From Candidatus Bathyarchaeia archaeon (GTDB taxonomy: Archaea > Thermoproteota > Bathyarchaeia > Bathyarchaeales > Bathyarchaeaceae), in assembly GCA_035283685.1 (NCBI GenBank), contig DATETJ010000009.1, forward strand, positions 268,925 through 332,924: DNA of 64,000 nucleotides, given 5' to 3'. Below the pieces are notes generated by a model. The model was given only the letters and a program-made list of their open reading frames with translations, was not told where the DNA came from and searched no databases. Position 1 is the stretch's first letter. Each line of letters starts with the position of its first letter. Below are positions 39,106 to 47,280 of this stretch, in pieces. The position numbers and the translations under genes were made by a program.

Positions 39106-40236
39106 TTGATTCAACAACCACAATATACGCCAACAACCAGCAAATATAACTTTCCACTAATGAGACTCGAAGACACATCAGCCCTACCACAACGCTTCAT
39201 GGAACTCAGCCTAAGAACAATAAAAAACATCCACAACAACACAGCCCACACCCCGCCTCCTCAGCCCACCGCAGAAGAAGCAGACGAAACTCAACAGGAA
39301 TTCACGCCAGCCTTCCTTGGACAAACAATACTACAACACAAACCAATCCCACTCCAGCCCAAGCCCGATCAGACACCAGTCATAGCGATAGATGTGTCCA
39401 GCATAAGACTAGGCGAAACAGACACAGGCATCCTACTCGCCTTGAGAGCCGCAACCGTGTGGAAACAAAGAGGCACAGCATATCGCTACATGCGCTTCGG
39501 ACCATTCCCAATACACATAACAGACCAAAACCAACACGACATCCTCAACCTATTCCACGAACCCAGCCCAACTCAACGCACAAACAGCCTACTCAATCAA
39601 CTAACTAGCATACCAGAACTCAACCAAACACAAACCCGCATAACAGCGCTACTAGAAAAATGGCTCCAAACCCAAACCGCAGCCCAAGCCAGAAACAGCC
39701 TCATCCTCTTAGACGGCAGCCTCACCGCAGGAACCAACGACAACCCACCCAGCGCAGTCACACACCTGCTAGAAACAGCACGCAACAACCACAACACAAT
39801 ACTAGCCCTAACCAAAATCACAAGGCTACGCCTAAACGGACACAACATAACCAACCTAATCCAAGCAAACCAGAAACCATGCCTACTCCAACTCGACGGC
39901 TACCAAACAGCCCGAGCCTACAACCACATACGCCTAATGGGCGCCATCTACGTAGCCAAACTCAACCACACCCCATACACATTCCGCCTCGACATAGACG
40001 CAGACACACCCAGCCAGCAGGCGGTTGAAGCAGTTGAACACCTCATCGCAAACGACCTCATCACAGACGGCTACCCCGAAACCCTCAGGCTAGCCCACAT
40101 TTACGCCACATTCACAGCCAACGAAGTCATAGGCATCCAACGCTTTCTCAGCCAAGCCTACGGCATCAAAATAGTCCAGAGACCCAACATACGACGCCTG
40201 TTATTCGGACCATACGGAACCAGACACGACAGTTGA
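39106..40236 (+). CDS. nurA: NurA domain 5'-3' nuclease
   Basis: The 376-aa protein has the NurA core: VIAIDVSSIRLGETDTG with a metal-binding Asp, FGPFPIHI, LILLDGSLTAG with the second Asp cluster, and ATVWKQRG. It works with HerA in resecting DNA ends during recombination. The start is TTG 39106 with GGTGA seven bases before it. It precedes herA with a four-base/near overlap, consistent with an operon. The coding strand is strikingly C/A-rich. Confidence 0.85.
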   Translation: MIQQPQYTPTTSKYNFPLMRLEDTSALPQRFMELSLRTIKNIHNNTAHTPPPQPTAEEADETQQEFTPAFLGQTILQHKPIPLQPKPDQTPVIAIDVSSIRLGETDTGILLALRAATVWKQRGTAYRYMRFGPFPIHITDQNQHDILNLFHEPSPTQRTNSLLNQLTSIPELNQTQTRITALLEKWLQTQTAAQARNSLILLDGSLTAGTNDNPPSAVTHLLETARNNHNTILALTKITRLRLNGHNITNLIQANQKPCLLQLDGYQTARAYNHIRLMGAIYVAKLNHTPYTFRLDIDADTPSQQAVEAVEHLIANDLITDGYPETLRLAHIYATFTANEVIGIQRFLSQAYGIKIVQRPNIRRLLFGPYGTRHDS

Positions 40237-40250
40237 AGGAGCCACCCAAC

Positions 40251-41708
40251 ATGCGGCTGTACAAAAAAGAAGGCAACACGATTCAGATCTTAAGCTTCCC
40301 AAACGAAACAGTCGAAAAAAGCGACTACCTACTCATCGAAGACCCTCAGCAGAACCGAGCTCAAATCGTCCAAGTCATAGACATCCAATTCGCCAACATA
40401 CCCGGCTTAATCGAAGACCTACTACGCGACTCATCAAACGGCGAAAGCGAAGCAACAGGCTCAGACTACGACCCCTTAGAAATAGCCAGCCAAATCACCA
40501 TCATACAAGACAGCCGCATACTCATATGCAAAATAAGAGCCAGCCTAGAAAAAGCACGCCTAACCACAGGCGGCACATGGCTACCCAGCAGAACACAATC
40601 AACCATAAAGCGCCTATCGACAACGACCCTGCTCAACCTCATCAAAATCAACCACGCATTACCCATCAACCTCGGCGAAACCAAAGACAACACCCAACTC
40701 AACATCGACGCCACAACCTTAGACGGCGCACTCAACATCGTCACAGGAAAAAAAGGCACAGGCAAATCACACCTGTCAAAAATCCTTGTCTTAGGCTTGA
40801 TCCAACACGGCGCACCCACAGTCGTACTCGACCTAAACGGAGAATACGCACAAATAGGCTACGAAGCCAACGGCACAAAAAACCAGCACCACAACAAAAT
40901 CCATGTGCTCACACCCGGCAGCAACTTCAAAGTAACCTTAGCCCAAATGAAACTCCGCGTCATCATGAACATACTCATCCACGCATTGAACCTGCCCGGC
41001 ACATCAGCCAGAGAATTCAAACGCATCTGGCAAGTGCTCGATGAAAGAGCCGAACTAACCCTAAAAAACCTAGGCGAAGCACTACGCAACCTCAAATGCA
41101 ACCAACACGTCAAAGACGCCCTCCACTCACGCTACTACGCACTCATCAACTCAGGCTTCTTCACAGACAACCCGTCACAAGCCTTGAACCTAGAAGACCA
41201 CTTCTATAGCATCCGCAACGGCGGCAGCCTAGTCATCAACCTACGCGACACAGCATTACTCGACCGCCAAATCGTAGTAGAATACATGCTAGGCAAACTC
41301 ACCGACCTCCTAACCCAACACAAACTCAAAGCTGTCTTCCTATTCGCCGAAGAAGCCCACCTCTACCTACGCGAAACCTACTGGGACGACATCGTAACCC
41401 GCATGAGACACCACGGCGTATTCACAACATTCATCACCAACCAACCCGACACCATAAGAGAAAACATCTACCGCCAAGCAGACAACATATTCCTCTTCAA
41501 CTTCACCAACGAACACGACCTCGAAACCGTAAGCCGCGCAGCCAAAGTCGATGCAGAAACCGTCAAATCCATAGCCGCAGACCTACCACCCCAACACTGC
41601 ATACTCTTAGGCAACGCAGTCAAAGACTTCCCACTCGTAGCCAGAGTACGCAGCCTAAACGTGCAAACAATGGGACAAACACGACTATTCTTTACCACGA
41701 AGGGCTAG
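40251..41708 (+). CDS. herA: HerA bipolar DNA helicase/translocase
   Basis: The protein of about 485 aa has Walker A (GKKGTGKSH, near 166-174), VVLDLNGEYAQIG, Walker B (VFLFAEEAHLYL, near 362) and the arginine-finger-like region with FITNQPDTIRENIYRQADNI. An N-terminal HAS-type barrel region precedes the motor. HerA hexamers pump DNA into NurA for end resection together with Mre11-Rad50. ATG 40251 is preferred because GGAG stands nine bases upstream; TTG 40233 overlaps the nurA stop. Confidence 0.9.
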   Translation: MRLYKKEGNTIQILSFPNETVEKSDYLLIEDPQQNRAQIVQVIDIQFANIPGLIEDLLRDSSNGESEATGSDYDPLEIASQITIIQDSRILICKIRASLEKARLTTGGTWLPSRTQSTIKRLSTTTLLNLIKINHALPINLGETKDNTQLNIDATTLDGALNIVTGKKGTGKSHLSKILVLGLIQHGAPTVVLDLNGEYAQIGYEANGTKNQHHNKIHVLTPGSNFKVTLAQMKLRVIMNILIHALNLPGTSAREFKRIWQVLDERAELTLKNLGEALRNLKCNQHVKDALHSRYYALINSGFFTDNPSQALNLEDHFYSIRNGGSLVINLRDTALLDRQIVVEYMLGKLTDLLTQHKLKAVFLFAEEAHLYLRETYWDDIVTRMRHHGVFTTFITNQPDTIRENIYRQADNIFLFNFTNEHDLETVSRAAKVDAETVKSIAADLPPQHCILLGNAVKDFPLVARVRSLNVQTMGQTRLFFTTKG

Positions 41709-41812
41709 AGCAAAACAATGAACTCCATCGCTCATCCCGCCCTTGCCTCTAAGAGGCGACACTCCGAGAAAGCGTAATAAGGTTTCCTGCCTCATAGATT
41801 GGCAAGACTACC

Positions 41813-42094
41813 ATGCCCGAATCATTTGAAGTTATACGGTTTGCTGGAAAGGCGCCTACCCAGATCTCTCAGCACATAAAAGATGGCATCACAGAAGATT
41901 TTGTCAGGCGAAGGGTTTTGTTGGCTCTAGAAAAAGAAAAGGAGCATCTTGCAGACGGCTCATTCAAACTGACCTACCTTGTAAGAAAGGGCAAGGCTTC
42001 ACCTCTTCTAGTCGAAATCTACGTCAGAGAGAAATGGCACAATAGGTTAATACACGAGTACATTGTCTATGGTTTACACGTGAGGAGAAAATAA
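41813..42094 (+). CDS. Unknown protein, 93 aa
   Basis: The product (ESFEVIRFAGKAPTQISQHI ... DFVRRRVLLALEKEKEHLAD, FKLTYLVRKGKASPLLVEIY) has an alpha/beta layout without recognisable motif or membrane segment. It is 104 bases after herA and 19 bases before the next small gene, so the two may form a unit. The term hypothetical is the honest one; context between herA and mre11 hints at genome maintenance. Confidence 0.6.
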   Translation: MPESFEVIRFAGKAPTQISQHIKDGITEDFVRRRVLLALEKEKEHLADGSFKLTYLVRKGKASPLLVEIYVREKWHNRLIHEYIVYGLHVRRK

Positions 42095-42113
42095 CCTGAC
42101 CCAAATCATAAAG

Positions 42114-42404
42114 ATGGAAACCAACGAAGTAGAAATACCGAAAGACATGCTATCTCAGGTTCCCAGAGTTAGACATCTAAGGGCATACGCCTTGTCAAAA
42201 AACACAATAGCATTAAGTTTCCACCCCGTTCACGAATGGGCTAAAAAAGCGCTTTGGCAAGGCGAAGTAGAGTTTAAAAAAACCGACGACTCCATCATAG
42301 TTCACCTGCCTCCTCCACTAAGCAGTTTCTACAACATCACGCAAGATAACATAACCATCTCAACCTCTCAAAAAACAAACACCATACAAATCGACATAAC
42401 ATAA
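42114..42404 (+). CDS. Unknown protein, 96 aa
   Basis: The product (EVEIPKDMLSQVPRVRHLRA, SFHPVHEWAKKALWQGEVEF) alternates short strands and helices and ends in Thr/Asn-rich strands (NITQDNITISTSQKTNTIQI). It follows the 93-aa gene closely. No family is recognised. The A/C-rich composition matches herA and mre11, which argues for long residence at this locus. Confidence 0.55.
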   Translation: METNEVEIPKDMLSQVPRVRHLRAYALSKNTIALSFHPVHEWAKKALWQGEVEFKKTDDSIIVHLPPPLSSFYNITQDNITISTSQKTNTIQIDIT

Positions 42405-42439
42405 CATCAAACAACATGCAAACAAAGAGAACAAACCGA

Positions 42440-42895
42440 CTATTTTTCACCACTAAGAGCAGCTAACTCCATAATCCTTTCACGATGCTTCGCATAAAAC
42501 TCCCGAAAAGACCTAGTCAAATTAACTTTCTCCACTTCATCCAACGAAACCCACTTAGCCTCTAAGATGTCGCTAGCCGTCTTCAACTCCCCGCCCACAA
42601 TGCGCGCAAAAAAGTTAACCACCACAAAATGATACTGAATCCGCCCGTTATCGTCCAACGTAACGCTGTCAAACACATCCATAAGCTTCACAGCCTCAAC
42701 ATCAAAACCCACTTCCTCCTTTGTTTCACGCACCATTGCATCCTGCACGTTCTCGCCTAATTCCACCATCCCCCCAGGAATACTCCACTTGCCTAAACCC
42801 GGCTGAGCCCCACGCCGAACAAGCAAAAGCCTACCCTCCCGCAGAATCAAAGCGCCAGTGCCCACCAAAGGGCGAGTCGGATACTCCCTACTCAC
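42440..42895 (-). CDS. NUDIX hydrolase
   Basis: The 151-aa protein contains a complete Nudix box at residues 41-63 (GGMVELGENVQDAMVRET then KEEVGF), preceded by VGTGALILREGRLLLVRRG. Such enzymes cleave nucleoside diphosphates linked to another moiety; the sequence is closest in style to ADP-ribose or (d)NTP pyrophosphatases. The start at 42895 lies 103 bases from the divergent mre11 start. It separates nurA-herA from mre11-rad50. Confidence 0.92.
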   Translation of the reverse strand: MSREYPTRPLVGTGALILREGRLLLVRRGAQPGLGKWSIPGGMVELGENVQDAMVRETKEEVGFDVEAVKLMDVFDSVTLDDNGRIQYHFVVVNFFARIVGGELKTASDILEAKWVSLDEVEKVNLTRSFREFYAKHRERIMELAALSGEK

Positions 42896-42998
42896 GCTTC
42901 AATCTTCCCCCAAAGAGCTGCAGTAGTTTCACAATGCTCTTATATTTAAAAGGAAACGCCTCAACTAGAATACAGCAAAAAGAGAGGAGACGCCCGGC

Positions 42999-44210
42999 TT
43001 GAAACCCTTCAGCTTCGTCCACGTTGCCGACATACACCTGGGATACGCACAATACAACTTGGACACGCGTCGCCAAGACTTCGACAACGCCTTCAAAGAA
43101 GTCGTAGACAAAACCATCGAGCTCAAGCCAAACTTCATGCTCGTCGCAGGCGACCTATTCCACCAGCCCAGACCATCAAACGTAACGCTTGAAACAGGCA
43201 TATCCAACTTCCGACGCCTCAAAGAAGCAGGCATACCCGTACTCGCCGTAGACGGCGGACACGACTCAGCACCCAACACAGTCACTGGCACCATCCTAAA
43301 CCCATTAGACAGCGCCGGACTTTTACAATACCTACCAAGGCATGAAGGCGCAAGCTGGCACAACGAAAGCAGCTACATATACGGCGTCCCCAACTACCGA
43401 ACCAGACGCAAAACCGACGAACAACTACCCATATTCCTAAACCAGAACAAACCCACGCCTGATCAGTCACGTTTCAACATCTTCATGTTCCACATGGCCA
43501 TGGACCTACCCTACATAGACAAGCCTTACCAAATGGAAGCCGAAGGCTCACCAGAACTCATGCCAGACGGATTCAACTACTTCGCAGGCGGACACGTACA
43601 CAAACCATCAACAAGCAAGTTCAAAGACGGCACCTTGGCTTACAGCGGCAGCACAGAAACCGTCAACTACGACGACGCCCATATCGACAAAGGCTTCTAC
43701 CACGTTGAAGTTGACGCCCACGGCGAACCCACAATAAACCGAGTCAAACTGGAAACGCCCAGACGCTTCATCGTTCTGGAACCAGACTACACCGGCATGC
43801 TACCCGCAAAGATCACGCAAGCAGCTATCCAGCAAATCAAAGACAACGACCAAGAAGGCGCGGTTATCGTGTTGGTGGTGAAAGGCGTCTTGCCCGCCGA
43901 AGCCAGCAGAGCCGAGGTAGACTTGACTCAAATCCGCGAATCAGCCAAAAAAGCCCTATTCGTATATCCCATACTGCGCCTAAGAGAAACCGAAATCCCC
44001 GAAGAACTCATCCGCACCATATTCGAAGGCGGCTTAAAAGACCTCAAAACGAAATCCTTCGAATACTTCGTGCAAATTTTCAGCGAACGCTACAGCCGCG
44101 AGCAGGCTGAAAAAATCGCCCGCCTAGCCGTGAACATTCTGGAACCCTTGGTTCGAAAGGATGAAGAAAAAGCGAAACAAGAAATGGAGGCATACATGAA
44201 TGCGAGTTGA
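42999..44210 (+). CDS. mre11: Mre11 DNA double-strand-break nuclease
   Basis: The 403-aa phosphoesterase has the calcineurin-like motifs in order: VADIHLGYAQ (Asp11, His13), AGDLFHQP (Asp52), VDGGHDSAP (His88; the usual GNHD Asn is Gly here), HMAMDLP and FAGGHVHKP (near 196-202). It trims broken DNA ends in complex with Rad50. It starts with TTG and overlaps the rad50 start by 11 bases, so the two are coupled. Confidence 0.93.
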   Translation: MKPFSFVHVADIHLGYAQYNLDTRRQDFDNAFKEVVDKTIELKPNFMLVAGDLFHQPRPSNVTLETGISNFRRLKEAGIPVLAVDGGHDSAPNTVTGTILNPLDSAGLLQYLPRHEGASWHNESSYIYGVPNYRTRRKTDEQLPIFLNQNKPTPDQSRFNIFMFHMAMDLPYIDKPYQMEAEGSPELMPDGFNYFAGGHVHKPSTSKFKDGTLAYSGSTETVNYDDAHIDKGFYHVEVDAHGEPTINRVKLETPRRFIVLEPDYTGMLPAKITQAAIQQIKDNDQEGAVIVLVVKGVLPAEASRAEVDLTQIRESAKKALFVYPILRLRETEIPEELIRTIFEGGLKDLKTKSFEYFVQIFSERYSREQAEKIARLAVNILEPLVRKDEEKAKQEMEAYMNAS

Positions 44211-46287
44211 ATCAATCGAACTAGAGAACATCAGGTCACATACAAAGACCAAAATCGAATTTCTGCGAGGATTCAACTGCCTAGTCGGCGGAGTAGGCTG
44301 GGGCAAATCCAGCGTGCTTTACGCCATCGACTTCGCCTTGTTCGGCGACCCGATCGGCAGAAGCTATGATTATCTCTTACGAGAAGGCGAAGACTCAGGC
44401 AAAGTATCGCTCAAATTCGTTCATGAAGGCAAAACATACGCAATCACGCGGGGCATGAGAAAACGCGGCAAAGGCATAAGCCAAGACTGGGAACAACTAA
44501 AGCTCACGCAAGACGGCACCACCGTAGCCAGCGTCAAAAGTGAAGCCGTGGCAGAACAGCTGAAAGCCATAACAGGCTTGGACAAAGACCTGTTCCGCGA
44601 AATCGTCTGGGTTCGTCAAGAGCAGCTGAAGCAATTATTGGACATGACTCCACGTGAACGTCAAAAACGACTAGACGAATTGTTCGGATTATCTGATTAT
44701 GAAGTGGGCTGGACGAACCTGCAGGGCATTCAGAGAGAATACGAAGGTGAAAAGAAAGCCTACGAACGCGACCCCGACATCGTCATAATGGACAAACTCC
44801 ACACAGAATACGACAAAGCTGTGCAAGAATTCGTCAACATCGAAGCCCAAATTGATGGACTGAAGAAAAAACACGCTGAAGCAGAGAAAACATTGAAGGA
44901 AGCAACAGAAAGGCTTCAAGGCTTGGAAGAGCTACGCAAGCAAACCGAAGAACTACGGCGAAACGAAGCACAGTTGAAAACCAGCATTGAAAACGCCGCA
45001 GACAACATCACACGACTAGCAGACGAAATCAAACAGAAAACAAGCAACATAGACGGCGTCAACGAAAAACTACAGTCATTCGAAACAGAGCTAAAAACAC
45101 ACCGCGAAAGACTCAAGCAAGCAGGCTTAAACCCAGACCAAACGCCTGACGAACTGAGAAAACACCTTCAAACCTTAGAAGAGCAACTGCGCATCCTTGG
45201 AGGAGAGAAAGAAGCCTCACGCAAAGAGATACAGGAAGCATGGAAAAAAATCTCCACCCTAACCGCTGAAAGCAAATGCCCACTATGCTCACAAGACCTG
45301 TCTTCGGAGTACAAGACGAATCTGCTGGACCGACTGAACAAGGGCAACGCTGAAGGAGAACAAAAACTTGCTGAGCTTCAGAAAAGCCTTGAAAAACTCG
45401 ACGAAATGCGAGACCTAATCAGCACTGTTGAACGAAACATGCAAATGACTGTGCCCAAGATTGAGGATCTCCAAAACCGCATTTCCGATGAACAGCAACA
45501 GCTTGACAGGCTTTCAAAAGAGTTCGAGGAAAAACAGCTACTTGAAAAGTCGCTGCATGAGAAACTGAGTACAGTGCAGGCGGAAATCACGAAGTTTGAC
45601 CTCACTCTGTTAGACACGGCTCGCATGATGAGAGACCAAGCCTTCGTCGAGTTCTCAGACGTCAAAAACAAGCTCGAAACGACGAAGAACCGAAAAAACG
45701 ACTTAGCAGGCAGAATGGAAGAATTCAAGCAACGATTAGACAATGCGCAGGAGAAGCTTGAGCGGAAACAGCGCATTGAAAAGCTGTTGGAAACAACCGT
45801 TGGAGTCCGCGACGCCTACCGAAGCATCCAACCCAAAATGCGAAGCGAGTTTGTAACCTATCTTCAACGCATGATTCAGCAATCCTTAGACGAACTTGTT
45901 GGCGGAGTAGGCCCAGCACTTATCGTGAAAGTCGACGACACGTATTCACCTGTCGTGAAAGGTGAAGAAGGCTTTGAACGCGAAGTTGCGAATCTTTCAG
46001 GCGGAGAGCGCACCCTCTTAGCCTTCGCCTATCGATTGGGCATGGGCCAACTCATAATGCAGTCACGGACCGGTCACGGGCTTTACATGATGCTTCTCGA
46101 CGAACCCACGGAAAGCCTAGGACCCGAAGACGGCTCCATCGACCGCCTAGCAGAAGCAGTATCGAGGCTCAAAGCAATCGAGCAGATAATCGCAGTCACG
46201 CACAGCGAGGTCTTCGCCGAAAAAGCCGAACACGTGATACGAGTGGAGAAGGAAGCAGGCATAAGCCACGTGACACCAGGAAAATAA
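44200..46287 (+). CDS. rad50: Rad50 ATPase with zinc hook (short coiled coil)
   Basis: The 695-aa protein has an N-terminal Walker A (GGVGWGKSS, 30-38), Q-loop (VRQEQLKQLLDMTPRERQK), a long coiled coil interrupted by the zinc hook CPLC near residue 358, the signature NLSGGERTLLAFAYRLGMG and Walker B/D-loop LLDEPTESLGPE. Typical archaeal Rad50 proteins are about 850-900 aa, so the arms are shortened by roughly 80-100 residues per side. With Mre11 it bridges and processes broken ends. Confidence 0.93.
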   Translation: MRVESIELENIRSHTKTKIEFLRGFNCLVGGVGWGKSSVLYAIDFALFGDPIGRSYDYLLREGEDSGKVSLKFVHEGKTYAITRGMRKRGKGISQDWEQLKLTQDGTTVASVKSEAVAEQLKAITGLDKDLFREIVWVRQEQLKQLLDMTPRERQKRLDELFGLSDYEVGWTNLQGIQREYEGEKKAYERDPDIVIMDKLHTEYDKAVQEFVNIEAQIDGLKKKHAEAEKTLKEATERLQGLEELRKQTEELRRNEAQLKTSIENAADNITRLADEIKQKTSNIDGVNEKLQSFETELKTHRERLKQAGLNPDQTPDELRKHLQTLEEQLRILGGEKEASRKEIQEAWKKISTLTAESKCPLCSQDLSSEYKTNLLDRLNKGNAEGEQKLAELQKSLEKLDEMRDLISTVERNMQMTVPKIEDLQNRISDEQQQLDRLSKEFEEKQLLEKSLHEKLSTVQAEITKFDLTLLDTARMMRDQAFVEFSDVKNKLETTKNRKNDLAGRMEEFKQRLDNAQEKLERKQRIEKLLETTVGVRDAYRSIQPKMRSEFVTYLQRMIQQSLDELVGGVGPALIVKVDDTYSPVVKGEEGFEREVANLSGGERTLLAFAYRLGMGQLIMQSRTGHGLYMMLLDEPTESLGPEDGSIDRLAEAVSRLKAIEQIIAVTHSEVFAEKAEHVIRVEKEAGISHVTPGK

Positions 46288-46306
46288 GTCCTCGAACTTG
46301 ACCGAG

Positions 46307-46596
46307 CTACTCGGCTTCGCCAGCCATCTTACGTTCTTTGATCATGAATGTGCTTTCTTTGCCAGCGATCACTCGAAAGTCCTCTTTCAGCTCAGCCCTG
46401 TGCAAATACTTCTTCAGAAGCACTCGAAGGTAGTCTTTTGAGGGCATTTCCCCTTTCTCAGCAGGCTCCAAAGTGATTTCTCGATCAGCCACACTGATTT
46501 TAGCTTTGACTCGTTCCTTGAGGAAATCCTCAAGCTCCTTTATCAGCTCGCTCTCGGCAGCGCGCAATTCAGAAATATCAATTACCATGTTAGACA
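46307..46596 (-). CDS. eL22-like small protein, tentative
   Basis: From TTG 46596 (GAGGTGA five bases upstream) or ATG 46587, the protein of about 96 aa begins NMVIDISELRAAESELIKEL. It carries the pattern PSKDYLRVLLKKYLHRAELK followed by EDFRVIAGKESTFMI, which resembles the core of ribosomal protein eL22 (KRYLKYLxKKYLKKxxLRDxxRVxA). The N-terminal helix/strand (FLKERVKAKISVADREITLE) also fits. If correct it would be a eukaryote-like ribosomal protein in this archaeon. It follows the DUF47 gene closely in the same direction. Confidence 0.6.
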
Positions 46597-46620
46597 ATTG
46601 TTTCACCTCTTTGCGCATCA

Positions 46621-47280
46621 TTATCGACGGATTATTATCACTCTCAGTTGGTCGCAAGCGTCTTCACACCAGTCAGCAGCCATCTCAATAGCCTCATAAA
46701 GCTCATTCATCAAAATGCCTACGCCTACCGTGAGTTTCTCCTCCCTACCCAATATCTGCCTAGACTGTTCAAAGAGGTCGTCCACCTTCTCCTCAAGCCT
46801 CTCAACTTCATCAGCCGCCCGTAACGCTTCCTCAGGTTTATCCGCCATACGACCAATTGCTTTTCGCAGTGCAGCGGCACATTCCTTGACGCCTTCCGCC
46901 ATTTTCACGGCTGCTTCACGAAGACTTTCGGGCACGTCTTTCATTGAAATAGCTGAAAGCACGCGCGTTGACTCCCTGCACCAATCAGCTACCATGTCCA
47001 CTCGTTTCATCAAGTGCATCAGGTCTTCTCGGTCAGTAGGCGGCAACTCTCCACCTGCCAGCTCAGTCATAACAGTTCTCCTTAGTCTATCAGCTTCCCG
47101 CTCCGAACTTGTTACTCTCTCAATTGCAGCTTTAGCCTCTTTGTCATTCAGGCTAACCGACGCCTTGACCGCTCTTTCCAAGTCTTCAACTGTAGACATG
47201 GTAAGCGCCAAGTGGCGTTGCATCGTCGACATAGCTTTTGATTCGCGTCTTTTTTCAAACCATTTCATAAGCTCACTCAA
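46621..47280 (-). CDS. DUF47/PhoU-like helical protein
   Basis: The 219-aa all-helical protein fits the DUF47/TIGR00153 PhoU-like family: WFEKRRESKAMSTMQRHLAL, then SSEREADRLRRTVMTELAGG with ELPPTDREDLMHLMKRVDMV and LEEKVDDLFEQSRQIL. Its pattern ends with MNELYEAIEMAADWCEDACD. DUF47 genes usually sit beside Pit phosphate transporters; here it overlaps the end of an ABC-transporter ATPase gene (47273-47280). It may regulate that importer or bind metals. Confidence 0.85.
   Translation of the reverse strand: MSELMKWFEKRRESKAMSTMQRHLALTMSTVEDLERAVKASVSLNDKEAKAAIERVTSSEREADRLRRTVMTELAGGELPPTDREDLMHLMKRVDMVADWCRESTRVLSAISMKDVPESLREAAVKMAEGVKECAAALRKAIGRMADKPEEALRAADEVERLEEKVDDLFEQSRQILGREEKLTVGVGILMNELYEAIEMAADWCEDACDQLRVIIIRR

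Noticed and set aside
39660..40028. 122-aa + strand ORF inside nurA
   Set aside because: It is an alternative frame in strongly C/A-rich coding DNA, giving a Pro/Gln/Arg/His-rich product with no domain.
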